A stretch of 49,297 nucleotides of DNA from Agathobaculum butyriciproducens (GCA_003096535.1 QEKJ01000019.1:1-49297); one strand, 5' to 3'; positions 1 through 8,388 are shown, counted from the stretch's first letter. The notes: generated by a model from the sequence alone, not told the origin. Numbers and translations are program-made.

Positions 1-34
1 GCGTATATCGTTTGTTTGGTACTCCTTTTGGCAT
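1..34 (-). CDS. IS3-type transposase OrfA, N-terminal fragment (runs off the window)
   Basis: Only 11 codons are visible, reading MPKGVPNKRYT from an ATG at 34-32. Such a start is typical of the helix-turn-helix OrfA protein of IS3/IS150 elements, which normally makes OrfAB transposase by programmed frameshifting with a downstream orfB. The rest lies outside the window. An identical start occurs at 49264-49297. Confidence 0.6.
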   Translation of the reverse strand, partial: MPKGVPNKRYT

Positions 35-95
35 AGCAAAACACCCCACTTGTTAGATAGTATACCATACTGTCTAACAAATGGGGTGCAGTTCA
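1..95 (-). mobile_element. 5' end of an IS3-family (IS150-like) insertion sequence, left copy
   Basis: Bases 1-97 are the exact reverse complement of 49201-49297; the match stops at base 98. The outer end reads TGAACTGCACCCC on the minus strand, with the 5'-TG terminus usual for IS3 elements. Just inside is an imperfect palindrome (ACCCCA...TGGGGT, about 46 bp), then the start of an orfA running off the window. The element lies in the same direction as the mutS gene it interrupts. Two extra matching bases (96-97) are probably chance. Family assignment rests on the terminus and the first 11 residues of OrfA, so IS3 is likely but not proven. Confidence 0.75.
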
Positions 96-166
96 AACAG
101 AATGTAATCTTTATTTTTGTTTTTGATCTCAAAATACTGCTGCATCATGGGCGTCAGTTCAGCCAT
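74..166 (-). pseudogene. mutS: mutS, DNA mismatch-recognition ATPase, cut by an IS after codon 24
   Basis: From an ATG at 166-164, preceded by an AGAGGT ribosome site, the frame reads MAELTPMMQQYFEIK and continues to ...DYILF at base 95. This is the conserved start of the MutS mismatch-binding domain, normally followed by FRLGDFYEMF. Instead the frame enters the IS end and adds six residues (ELHPIC) before a TAG at 76-74. It starts 15 nt after the miaB stop, a common miaB-mutS arrangement. MutS is about 850-900 residues, so nearly all of it is missing here. Any remainder would lie beyond the IS. If no other copy exists, the cell lacks MutS repair. Confidence 0.85.
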
Positions 167-181
167 GTTCTTACCTCTTTC

Positions 182-1579
182 TTATAATTTGTGTGCAAAC
201 AGACAGCGAAGCGAGGTTTTCTCGATCTCTGCCTCGATAAATTCACCGATTTTGATATCGTCACCGCGCACGCACACGAGCAGGTTGCCCTCGGTACGGG
301 CGGTAAACGGATATTCCGGTCCTTTGGCATTGCCGTCTACAAGCAGACGCAATTTTTTACCCTGATACGCCGTCTGCTTTTCAGCAACGATTTCATCCTG
401 CGCCTTGAGCAGGCGCTCGAAGCGGCGCTGCTTATCCTGCGGCGTAGCGTTATCCTCATAGGAGGCTGCGGGCGTGCCCGTGCGAGGCGAATACAGGAAG
501 GTAAACAGCAGATCAAACCGGGTATCCTGCACCAGCTTCAGGGTCTGCTCGAAATCCTCGTCCGTTTCGCCCGGGAAACCGACGATAATATCGCTTGACA
601 GCGTAATATCCGGCATTTTCGACCGTGCATCCGCAATCAGCGATTTGTAGTGTTCTGCCGTATAGCGGCGGTTCATGCGGTGCAGAATCTCGTCGCTGCC
701 CGACTGGAACGGCAGATGCAGCTGCTTTGCGACCTTGCCGCACTCCGCCATGGTGGAAAACAGCTTGGGAGACGCGTCCTTCGGGTGGCTTGTCATAAAC
801 CGCAGCCAGAAATCGCCGGGCACGGCGTTGAGACGGCGCAGAAGATCGGCAAAATTCACGTCAATGCCGAGATCCTTGCCATAGGAGTTGACATTCTGGC
901 CGAGCAACGTAATCTCCTTGTAACCCGCCGCGACCAGCTCACGCAGTTCTTTCTCGATCTCCTCCGGTCGGCGGCTACGCTCTCTGCCGCGCACATACGG
1001 CACGATGCAGTAGGTGCAGAAATTGTTGCAGCCGTACATGATGGACAGCCACGCCTTTGCGCCCTTGGCACGCAGCACCGGCAGACCTTCGGCGATATCA
1101 TCCTCGCCGCCGATGTCGAACACGCGCTTTTTCTCGGTCAGCACGCGGTACAGCAGCGACGGAAATCGCCAGAGCGCATGCGTGCCGAACAGAAGATTGA
1201 CCTGCGGATAGCTTTTCTTAATCTTCTCGACGTTTTTCTCCTGCTGGGCCATGCAGCCGCACATTGCAATAACAATGCCCGGGCGCTCCTTTTTCAGATG
1301 GCGGAGTGCGCCGACGTTGCCGAACGCACGATCCTCGGCATGCTCACGCACAGCACAGGTGTTGAACAGAATAAAATCTGCCTCGTCGGGCGTATCGGTC
1401 ATTTCGTAGCCCATTTCGGACAGCATGCCGCGGATACGCTCGGTATCCGCCTCGTTCTGCTGGCAGCCGAACGTATGCGTATAGGCTTTGGGGCGCTTGT
1501 CCCCCAATAGGCGGGCTACTGCGTCAATATAGGTAAACTGCGATTGCAGCTGTTCTTCGGAAACATTCTGGGTTGCCAT
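182..1579 (-). CDS. miaB: MiaB, tRNA (N6-isopentenyladenosine-37-C2) methylthiotransferase
   Basis: A 465-residue radical-SAM enzyme that adds a methylthio group to i6A37 of tRNAs reading UNN codons. The N-terminal UPF0004 domain holds the cysteines for the auxiliary 4Fe-4S cluster (Cys39, Cys75, Cys109). The radical-SAM CxxxCxxC is Cys184, Cys188 and Cys191 in YGCNNFCTYC. A C-terminal TRAM domain for tRNA binding starts near residue 405. The length is normal. AAAAGGAG lies 8 nt before the ATG. It follows the DUF2344 gene by 12 nt and precedes mutS by 15 nt, so the four genes from 4088 down look like one operon. Confidence 0.96.
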   Translation of the reverse strand: MATQNVSEEQLQSQFTYIDAVARLLGDKRPKAYTHTFGCQQNEADTERIRGMLSEMGYEMTDTPDEADFILFNTCAVREHAEDRAFGNVGALRHLKKERPGIVIAMCGCMAQQEKNVEKIKKSYPQVNLLFGTHALWRFPSLLYRVLTEKKRVFDIGGEDDIAEGLPVLRAKGAKAWLSIMYGCNNFCTYCIVPYVRGRERSRRPEEIEKELRELVAAGYKEITLLGQNVNSYGKDLGIDVNFADLLRRLNAVPGDFWLRFMTSHPKDASPKLFSTMAECGKVAKQLHLPFQSGSDEILHRMNRRYTAEHYKSLIADARSKMPDITLSSDIIVGFPGETDEDFEQTLKLVQDTRFDLLFTFLYSPRTGTPAASYEDNATPQDKQRRFERLLKAQDEIVAEKQTAYQGKKLRLLVDGNAKGPEYPFTARTEGNLLVCVRGDDIKIGEFIEAEIEKTSLRCLFAHKL

Positions 1580-1591
1580 GAAACTCTCCTT

Positions 1592-2260
1592 TTATCGAAA
1601 TGGAGTGCCGTCAGAAGTAAACACGTTCATGCGGTGGTACGCGCTGAACGGAATCTCGTACTGCGGCAGATACTGCCGAATGGCACGGGTCAGATATTCC
1701 GGACTCATGTTGTTATTGCCGGCAGCGGTGGTGACAACAGCGGTCACCTCATCAGGGCCGTCAGTAACGGTCAGATCGCGCATCAGCTCACGCATATTGA
1801 CCGTCTTTTCGCCGCGCTTGGAACGCTTGACGATCTCGACCATGGGGCGGCGGAACAGATTGCGCACATCGTCGGCAAAGCCCTTGGGCGTACCATCCTC
1901 AAAACCCCATGTGATGCGGTACTGCGACCATTCAATTGAACCGACCTTCATGCCGCCGTCGGCAAGCGGGTAAATCTCGATTGCACGCAGGCCCTCGGGA
2001 AATACATCATTGAGCGCTTCCACCGCATTTTCCGGCACGGCTTCTGCCGTGATATTGAAATCCAGAAATTCGCACTCGCCGGAGTAGCCGGTCGAGAGCG
2101 GCAGCGCCACCGAAACGTAGGCGTGCTGATTGAAACCCTCGGTGAACCACAGCGGCATCTGGCAGCGTGCCATCGAACGCTGCATAGCGTGCATCAGATC
2201 AAGGTGAGAGATATACTTGGCTCTTCCTTCTTTGGCAAATTTCATTCGAGCCTTAAACAT
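1592..2260 (-). CDS. DUF2344 (TIGR03936) radical-SAM-linked protein
   Basis: A 222-residue protein of the DUF2344/TIGR03936 family. The N-terminus MFKARMKFAKEGRAKYISHLD and the EGFNQHAYVSVALPLSTG segment are typical. The family is nearly always encoded next to, or fused with, a TIGR03960 radical-SAM protein, as here; its biochemical role is not established. The start codon lies inside the last codons of the upstream gene (8-nt overlap), with GGGAGG as ribosome site, which suggests translational coupling. miaB follows after 12 nt. Confidence 0.9.
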   Translation of the reverse strand: MFKARMKFAKEGRAKYISHLDLMHAMQRSMARCQMPLWFTEGFNQHAYVSVALPLSTGYSGECEFLDFNITAEAVPENAVEALNDVFPEGLRAIEIYPLADGGMKVGSIEWSQYRITWGFEDGTPKGFADDVRNLFRRPMVEIVKRSKRGEKTVNMRELMRDLTVTDGPDEVTAVVTTAAGNNNMSPEYLTRAIRQYLPQYEIPFSAYHRMNVFTSDGTPFR

Positions 2261-4088
2261 GGCACTTGCCTCCCTTCAGCAGAGCGCTTGCGCCGCAGCC
2301 GGCACACTGGTGCATACAGTCCGGCGTGATAGCCGCTTCGCGGGAACGCTCCCACTCACGCTTGAGATGCTCCTTGCGCGTGCCGCAGCCGATGTGATCC
2401 CACGGGAACACCTCGTCCATCGGACGCTGACGAGATGCGTAGAACTCTGGATCGAGTCCGCAGTCGCGAAACGCCTGCATCCACTTGTCAAAGTCGAAGC
2501 ACTGATCCCAGCCGTCCATCTTGCAGCCGCGCTGCCACGCCAGCAGAATCGCCTTGCCCTGACGGCGGTCGCCGCGTGCAATAACGCCCTCGAGCACCGA
2601 GGTCTCGGCATCATGCCAGTTGTAGGTGACATTCTTGGTTTTCATGACCACCTTGAGGTGCGCCTGCTTCTCGCGGAACTGCTCGAGCGTGTCCTGCGCG
2701 TCCCACTGGAACGGGGTCTGGGGCTTGGGCACAAAGCACGAAGCCGACGCTGTGATACGCACGCCGCGCGCACGGTTGGGCGTGTTCTCACGCCAGCAAT
2801 AGGCGACCTTTTTGCAAATGTCGGAAATGCCGTCCAGATCCTCGTATGTCTCGGTCGGCAGACCCATCATGAAATAGAGCTTGACGTTATTCCAGCCGCC
2901 TTGAAAGGCAATCTCGCAGGCATGTAGTACATCCTCCTCGCGGATGTTCTTGTTGATAACATCACGCAGGCGCTGCGTACCGGCCTCACATGCGAACGTC
3001 AGGCCGCTTTTGCGGGTTTTCTGTACGCGCTCCATCAGTTCGGCGGAAAAGCTGTCCGCACGAAGAGAAGGCAGCGACAGGCTGATATGCCGCGGCTCAC
3101 AATAGTCGAGCATGCACTCGGTCAGACCGGACAGCTCACCGTAGTCACTGGTAGACAGCGAGGACAGAGAGATTTCCTCGTAACCGGAGTTCTTGAGCAC
3201 CGCCTGCGCCTGCTTGAGCAGCACTTCCTTGGACTTGGTGCGCAGCGGACGATACGTGTGGCCGGCCTGACAGAATCGGCAGCCGCGCGGACAGCCGCGG
3301 AACAACTCGATCATCGCACGGTCGAACACAATATCCGTCGAGGGCACGACGAAGGACTCCGGATAGTACATGGTATCCAGATCCTTGACGATGCGCTTCT
3401 GCACGAGTGCGGGTGCGCCGTGTGTCGGCGTAACGCTCTCAATTGTGCCGTTCTCGTGGTACTTGACCTCGTACAGCGAAGGTACATACATGCCCTCGAT
3501 CTGTGCTGCCGCAATCAGGAATTCCTGCTTAGACCAGCCTTCGCGCTTGGCCTTGCGGTACAGATCGGTAAATTCCAGCATGATCTCCTCGCCGTCGCCG
3601 ATCATGAACAGGTCAACGAAGTCAGCCAGCGGCTCCGGATTGTAGGCACACGGACCGCCGCAGGCTACAATATGCTTGAGTTCGGTACGGTCCTTTGCCA
3701 GCACCGGAATACCGCCGAGATCCAGCATATTCAGAATGTTGGAAAACGACAGCTCATACTGCAGCGTAAACGCGATAATATCAAAGTCATAAAGCGGATC
3801 ACCGCTCTCCAGACCATACAGCGGCAGACCGGCCTCGCGCATTTCAGCCTCCATGTCGATCCATGGCGCGCAGACGCGTTCGCACCAGATGCCCTTCTGA
3901 TCATTGAGCAGGCCGTAAAGGATACGCGAACCGAGGTGAGACATGGCAACCTCATAGGTATCCGGAAAACAGAACGCAAATCTCAGATCGATGTTCTTTT
4001 TATCTTTCATCACCGAGCCCCATTCACCGCCGACGTAGCGTGCCGGCTTCTGTACACGGGACAAAATGGCTTCCATCTTTTTATGCAA
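2253..4088 (-). CDS. TIGR03960-family B12-binding-domain radical SAM protein
   Basis: A 611-residue radical-SAM protein with an N-terminal cobalamin-binding-like region (about residues 30-190), a radical-SAM core with CxxxCxxC at Cys266, Cys270 and Cys273 (FRGCPRGCRFCQAG), and a Cys-rich tail (CMHQCAGCG). The substrate is unknown; pairing with DUF2344 and closeness to miaB suggest an RNA-related modification, but that is inference. An ATG seven codons upstream (4109) is possible, but it lacks a ribosome site. GGAGG sits 8 nt before the TTG at 4088, and the family usually starts close to the KPARY segment, so I chose the TTG. Confidence 0.9.
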   Translation of the reverse strand: MHKKMEAILSRVQKPARYVGGEWGSVMKDKKNIDLRFAFCFPDTYEVAMSHLGSRILYGLLNDQKGIWCERVCAPWIDMEAEMREAGLPLYGLESGDPLYDFDIIAFTLQYELSFSNILNMLDLGGIPVLAKDRTELKHIVACGGPCAYNPEPLADFVDLFMIGDGEEIMLEFTDLYRKAKREGWSKQEFLIAAAQIEGMYVPSLYEVKYHENGTIESVTPTHGAPALVQKRIVKDLDTMYYPESFVVPSTDIVFDRAMIELFRGCPRGCRFCQAGHTYRPLRTKSKEVLLKQAQAVLKNSGYEEISLSSLSTSDYGELSGLTECMLDYCEPRHISLSLPSLRADSFSAELMERVQKTRKSGLTFACEAGTQRLRDVINKNIREEDVLHACEIAFQGGWNNVKLYFMMGLPTETYEDLDGISDICKKVAYCWRENTPNRARGVRITASASCFVPKPQTPFQWDAQDTLEQFREKQAHLKVVMKTKNVTYNWHDAETSVLEGVIARGDRRQGKAILLAWQRGCKMDGWDQCFDFDKWMQAFRDCGLDPEFYASRQRPMDEVFPWDHIGCGTRKEHLKREWERSREAAITPDCMHQCAGCGASALLKGGKCHV

Positions 4089-4120
4089 GACGTATTCCTC
4101 CATTTTCATTCATACAGATT

Positions 4121-4129
4121 ATTGTATCA
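4121..4129 (-). promoter_or_regulatory. Possible extended -10 promoter of the radical-SAM/miaB/mutS operon
   Basis: On the minus strand TGATACAAT is an extended -10 (TGn plus TACAAT) about 30 nt before the TTG start. The -35 position (TGGTTT) is poor, so this is only a candidate. Confidence 0.35.
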
Positions 4130-4185
4130 TATCCTTCCGAAAAAAACCATACTGTTTTTGACTGTTTTCGCGCAGAAAGTACACA

Positions 4186-4231
4186 AAACAAAAAAGAAAC
4201 GCGAAGAAAGCCTTTACACTTTCTTCGCGTT
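4186..4231 (-). terminator. Rho-independent terminator of the ArsR/P-type ATPase operon
   Basis: A perfect 13-bp stem (4198-4210 with 4219-4231, AACGCGAAGAAAG) is followed on the minus strand by a T-rich run at 4197-4186. It lies 4 nt after the ATPase stop codon. Confidence 0.9.
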
Positions 4232-4235
4232 TTGC

Positions 4236-6920
4236 TTATTCCTCTGAAATTTCCGGCTTACTGCCGAGCAGTCGGGACGTATTGAACACAGTCAGCGCCG
4301 TGAGTACGGCATCAACGACAACTGCCATCCACATCTGCGCCAGACCGATCAGCGCCAGTACAGCAAGTACCAGCTTGATGGCGGCCAGCAGTGTCAGATT
4401 CTGCATTGCCACTCCGTGTGTACTCTTGCAGACCTGAACAGCTTCGCCGAGACCGCTCAGATCATTTGCGGTAATCAGTACATTCGCCGCATCCGCTGAA
4501 TAGCGGGAGCCGCGCGTGCCCATTGCCACACCGACATCAGCCATCTTGAGCTGCTCGATATCGCTTACGCCGTCGCCGACATAGGCGGTCGTACCGTCTG
4601 TCGGAATCGTGCGCATCATAAAGTCCAGCTTCGCTTGCTTTTCCTCGGGCATCAAGCTGCAGTGAACGGTATCGATACCGGCGGCATTTGCAATTCGCTG
4701 GGTTGGTGTCTCAGCGTCACCGGTGATAAGTACAGTACGCTCAACGCCCTGATCCTTGATCTTCTTGATCGCGTCAGCAGCGGACGGACGAACCGTATCC
4801 TCCAATTCAATCACGCCGATGTGCTCCCCTTCACAGGCGATGTAAACAACCGTGCCGTCGATATCCGGCAAGCCCTTGACACCGCGGGAGACCATCAGCT
4901 TTCGGTTGCCTACCAGCAGAACGTGATCACCGATACGGGCGCGCACGCCGCGGCCCGGGAATTCCTCGAATTCCTCGATCTTCGGCAGCTTTTCCCGGCA
5001 TGCACTTACGATTGCGCGTGCAACCGGATGCTGCGAAAGCTGCTCGGCTGCTGCGGCAAGTGCCAGACAGTTCTTTTCGGAGAACTCCTGCGTGGGATAA
5101 ATCTTTTTAACCTGCAGATTGCCGGTGGTCACTGTGCCGGTCTTGTTGAATACGACCAGACGCAGATCTGCAGTCCGTTCCATCGCTTCGCTGCCCTTCA
5201 TGTGAACGCCTTCGCTCTCAAGTCGGCCGCCGCCGCATACAAAAGCAAGCGGTACAGCCAACGCCAGTGCGGTCGGACAGCAGGCGATGAGAAGCGTCAG
5301 TCCGCGATATACCCAGCCGGTCATATCCGAACCGGGCATGAACAGCGGCGGAAGTGCGGCTGCCAGTACGGCAATGACGATCACAACCGGAACCAGGCGC
5401 TTGGCATTACGCTGCGCACTGTTTTCCAACGCTGCCTTGTGTTCGGCAGCTGCATTCTGTACGCGGCGAATCTGACGAACCGCGCAGTCCTCGTAGCGCG
5501 AGATCACACGAATCAGCATCAGAGAGCCGTTATACCGGCTGCCTGCCAGCACACGCGTATTCTTATCAACTGCCATCGGCACGTTTTCGCCGGTAAGCAC
5601 GCTGTCATCCACCGTGCCGTCTCCGCGAAGCACAACACCGTCAATCGGTACGCGCTCACCCGAGTGCACCAGAACCAGCTCGCCCAGACGGATATCTGCC
5701 AGCGGAACCTGACGCTGTTCGCCCTTCATGTTGACGACCGTTGCCTTTTCCGGCATGAAATCATGCTGCTGCGGCAACGCCTGATAGGTGGATGCCAGAA
5801 CGATATCACCTGCGATTTTGCCAATCTCGAACAGGATGAGCACAACCGTTGCTTCTGCACGGCTGCCGAGCGCGAATGCGCCGATAGACGCTATTAGCAC
5901 GAGCAGATATTCATCGAAAAACGAGCCGTGTGTCAGATTGGTCAGCACACGCGCTGCAATCGGCAGCGCTGTGATCAAAAACGCCAGCAGGCAGAGCGGC
6001 AATGCCGCGCTCGAATCTCCCATTGCGATTCCGGCCACAAGAACGATTGCCGCGGCAGCCAGCCGTGCACCTACACTCTGCATATCCAGCCGTGTCATCG
6101 GCTGATAGGTCACTTCAGCACCTTCCTGTATACGGCGTGCATTTTCTCGCCGCAGACGGGTCTGCTCACGCCGACGCATTTTCGCCCGGTACTGTGCCTT
6201 CTGCACGAAATTCATACCGGTGGTATCGTCCGCGTCCTCCGGAGCTTCGATTACTGACGGTTCCGGCTTCTTTTCCTCCGGCTTTTTTTCATCCTTTGGT
6301 TTAGGCTTCTCCTTAGGTGCGGATTTTGCCTGTTCCTTTTTCTCCGCCTTGTCCTTTTCATGGTTTTTCAGTTTTTCTTTTAGCTTCTGCAGCCTGTCCG
6401 GCTTTTCCTCTATGATAGGCTCGAATTCCGCTTCCTCTGATTGTTCTTCCTCAGGAAGCTCGTCCTCTATACCTTCGTCGTCAAATTCCGGTTCGTCCCA
6501 GTCGCCCTCGTCTTCGGTCTCATCCGACGAATCTTCTTCTTCGTCAAATTCGTCTTCCGAATTTTCCGGCGATTCCTCAGCTGCGTCTGATTCCTCCGAG
6601 GGCTTTGCAGGCTCAGCTGCCGCCGCTTCCTCGGGCGGCGTTTCCGCCTCCGGAGATTCGCTTTCACTTTGGTGCGATGTATCGGCTTCCGGCTGTTCTG
6701 CATTCTTGTCCGGCGGCTCAGGCTCGCCGGGCGGCGCTGATTCTTCTTTTTCAGGCAGTTTTTTATTCTCTTCGGGTTTAGGTTTTTCCGGAGCGGCAAA
6801 CAGCTGCGCTACTGCCGAATTTTCCAGATCCGCTAAAATCGAATCGACCTGTGCTAAAATATCTTCCGCCGTTGTCTGGTCCTTCTTCTGTTCCGAATCA
6901 GGGCGGTTATTTTCGCTCAT
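4236..6920 (-). CDS. P-type heavy-metal ATPase-like protein with acidic N-terminal tail and Asn at the phosphorylation site
   Basis: An 894-residue membrane protein of the P1B (CadA/ZntA-like) P-type ATPase fold. Residues 1-270 are a low-complexity Glu/Pro/Lys-rich tail with no visible CxxC metal-binding domain. The core follows: membrane segments from about 285, actuator TGE at 443-445, a CCPT transport motif (Cys548-Pro549-Thr550, usually CPC), HP at 631-632, TGD at 733-735, GDGVSD at 782-787 (usually GDGxND), and membrane Asp near the C-terminus. The DKTGT motif reads FNKTGT, so the phosphorylated Asp is Asn592 (codon AAC, 5147-5145). That should prevent the normal catalytic cycle. It starts 5 nt after the ArsR gene with AGGAGG upstream; metal-controlled expression is likely. 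Confidence 0.88.
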   Translation of the reverse strand: MSENNRPDSEQKKDQTTAEDILAQVDSILADLENSAVAQLFAAPEKPKPEENKKLPEKEESAPPGEPEPPDKNAEQPEADTSHQSESESPEAETPPEEAAAAEPAKPSEESDAAEESPENSEDEFDEEEDSSDETEDEGDWDEPEFDDEGIEDELPEEEQSEEAEFEPIIEEKPDRLQKLKEKLKNHEKDKAEKKEQAKSAPKEKPKPKDEKKPEEKKPEPSVIEAPEDADDTTGMNFVQKAQYRAKMRRREQTRLRRENARRIQEGAEVTYQPMTRLDMQSVGARLAAAAIVLVAGIAMGDSSAALPLCLLAFLITALPIAARVLTNLTHGSFFDEYLLVLIASIGAFALGSRAEATVVLILFEIGKIAGDIVLASTYQALPQQHDFMPEKATVVNMKGEQRQVPLADIRLGELVLVHSGERVPIDGVVLRGDGTVDDSVLTGENVPMAVDKNTRVLAGSRYNGSLMLIRVISRYEDCAVRQIRRVQNAAAEHKAALENSAQRNAKRLVPVVIVIAVLAAALPPLFMPGSDMTGWVYRGLTLLIACCPTALALAVPLAFVCGGGRLESEGVHMKGSEAMERTADLRLVVFNKTGTVTTGNLQVKKIYPTQEFSEKNCLALAAAAEQLSQHPVARAIVSACREKLPKIEEFEEFPGRGVRARIGDHVLLVGNRKLMVSRGVKGLPDIDGTVVYIACEGEHIGVIELEDTVRPSAADAIKKIKDQGVERTVLITGDAETPTQRIANAAGIDTVHCSLMPEEKQAKLDFMMRTIPTDGTTAYVGDGVSDIEQLKMADVGVAMGTRGSRYSADAANVLITANDLSGLGEAVQVCKSTHGVAMQNLTLLAAIKLVLAVLALIGLAQMWMAVVVDAVLTALTVFNTSRLLGSKPEISEE

Positions 6921-6925
6921 TCCGT

Positions 6926-7300
6926 TTATCCCTCCTGCACGTGCGCGATTCCCTGTGCCAAAATGGTCTGAATATGATCATCGCACAGCGCATAGTATAC
7001 TGTTTTTCCGTTTTTTCGACTCTTGACCAGCCGCGCCTGCTTCAAAAAACGAAGCTGATGCGATATCGCGGACTGGCTCATGTTCAGCAGCGATGCAATA
7101 TCGCAGACACACAGCTCCGCGGAAACGAGCGCCGCCAGTATCCGCAAGCGGGTCTTGTCGGAAAACGCTTTGAAAAAATCTGATGCGGCTGTAGTGATCT
7201 CCTCTGCCGGCATTGCGCTGCGCGCTGCCATAACTGCATCTGTATGGACGATATGCTCCTCGCAGCACTCCAGTTCTGCGTCTGTATGCTTTGCCGACAA
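6926..7300 (-). CDS. ArsR/SmtB-family (CadC-like) metal-responsive repressor
   Basis: A 124-residue winged-helix repressor. The ELCVCDIASLLNMSQSAISH segment is the recognition region, with the ELCVCD motif whose cysteines bind Cd/Pb/Zn in CadC proteins. An N-terminal CCEEH resembles the other CadC-type metal-ligand site. The reading frame is open to 7405, but the TTG at 7300 is best: GGGAGG lies 7 nt upstream and the residues that follow match where CadC proteins begin. The metal ATPase follows after 5 nt, a standard repressor-exporter operon, probably autoregulated at the palindrome 7317-7328. Confidence 0.88.
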   Translation of the reverse strand: MSAKHTDAELECCEEHIVHTDAVMAARSAMPAEEITTAASDFFKAFSDKTRLRILAALVSAELCVCDIASLLNMSQSAISHQLRFLKQARLVKSRKNGKTVYYALCDDHIQTILAQGIAHVQEG

Positions 7301-7316
7301 TTTGATCCCTCCCGCA

Positions 7317-7328
7317 ATATGTGCATAT
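7317..7328 (-). promoter_or_regulatory. Candidate ArsR operator
   Basis: ATATG-CA-CATAT is a 5-2-5 palindrome just after the expected transcription start of the arsR promoter and just before its ribosome site. ArsR/SmtB repressors bind AT-rich palindromes in this position. The arms are shorter than the usual 12-2-12, so support is moderate. Confidence 0.45.
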
Positions 7329-7339
7329 CTATTCAACTT

Positions 7340-7368
7340 ATGATAACATTCCAGTCCACTTCTGTCAA
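7340..7368 (-). promoter_or_regulatory. Sigma-A promoter of the arsR-ATPase operon
   Basis: TTGACA (7368-7363), a 17-nt spacer and TATCAT (7345-7340) on the minus strand, with the start expected near 7333. Confidence 0.75.
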
Positions 7369-7403
7369 GAATCGAGTCGGACACAAATGACAATTTTGCG
7401 TGC

Positions 7404-7440
7404 AAAAAAGTCCTGCAGGCCGGATACGGTCTGCAGGACT
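7404..7440 (-). terminator. Terminator after the SPFH gene
   Basis: A 10-bp stem (AGTCCTGCAG, 7431-7440 with 7410-7419) is followed on the minus strand by six T. It separates the nfeD-SPFH operon from the arsR promoter. Confidence 0.9.
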
Positions 7441-7452
7441 TGAACGCAATTT

Positions 7453-8376
7453 TTACTTTTCGGGCTGTTCACGCTTCGGATCGGTCATAACTTCCTTGAA
7501 TGAAGTTGCCAGACCCGCAAGGCTCTGAATCTCGCTCGGGATGATGATCTTGGTTGCCTTGCCGTCGGCGGCGCTGCTGAATGCCTCGAGAGATTTCAGC
7601 TTGATAACCTGCTCGGTCGGTGCCGCTTCATTCAGCAGAGTGATGGAGTCTGCCAGTGCCTTCTGCACGGTAAGCAGCGCTTCCGCTTCACCTTCGGCCT
7701 CCTTGATCTTGGCAAGGCGATTTGCCTCTGCAGCAAGAACAGTTGCTTCCTTTTCGCCTTCAGCCACCAGAATCGCGGACTGCTTTTTACCTTCCGCTAC
7801 CAGAATGGACTCACGGCGTTCGCGCTCGGCCTTCATCTGCTTCTCCATAGATTCCTGAATGGCAGCCGGCGGAATGATGTTTTTCAGCTCCACGCGATTT
7901 ACTTTAATGCCCCAGTCATCGGTCGCTTCATCGAGGATGGAGCGCATTTTGGTGTTGATGATATCGCGGCTGGTCAGCGTCTGGTCAAGCTCAAGATCAC
8001 CGATGATGTTTCGCAGTGTGGTTGCAGTCAGATTTTCGATTGCCGCCATCGGGCTTTCGATACCGTATGCAAACAGCTTCGGGTCGGTAATCTGGAAGTA
8101 CACGACCGTGTCGATCTGCATGGTTACATTATCCTTGGTGATAACCGGCTGCGGCGGGAAATCGACTACCTGCTCCTTGAGGGTTACCTTGCGGGCAATG
8201 CGCTCAAACAGCGGCACCTTGAAATGCAGGCCGGTGCTCCATGTGTCACGGTAGGTACCGAGACGCTCGATAACATACGCCTTCGCCTGCGGCACGATCA
8301 CGATATTGCTTGCAATGAACGCGATGAGCAGAACAATCAGCACAATCCAGATGATGGGTACAATAATATAATCCAT
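7453..8376 (-). CDS. SPFH/band-7 membrane protein (stomatin/slipin-like, QmcA type)
   Basis: A 307-residue protein with one N-terminal membrane helix (residues 3-28), an SPFH/band-7 domain to about residue 180 (IERLGTYRDTW, PQPVITKDNV, ELKNIIPP), and a long charged Ala/Glu/Lys-rich coiled coil (about 180-250) as in oligomerising flotillin/stomatin proteins. Such proteins form membrane scaffolds and often pair with an NfeD protein, as here: nfeD ends 12 nt upstream. AAAGGAG lies 7 nt before the ATG. The exact role in this cell is unknown. Confidence 0.92.
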   Translation of the reverse strand: MDYIIVPIIWIVLIVLLIAFIASNIVIVPQAKAYVIERLGTYRDTWSTGLHFKVPLFERIARKVTLKEQVVDFPPQPVITKDNVTMQIDTVVYFQITDPKLFAYGIESPMAAIENLTATTLRNIIGDLELDQTLTSRDIINTKMRSILDEATDDWGIKVNRVELKNIIPPAAIQESMEKQMKAERERRESILVAEGKKQSAILVAEGEKEATVLAAEANRLAKIKEAEGEAEALLTVQKALADSITLLNEAAPTEQVIKLKSLEAFSSAADGKATKIIIPSEIQSLAGLATSFKEVMTDPKREQPEK

Positions 8377-8388
8377 GATAACGCTCCT

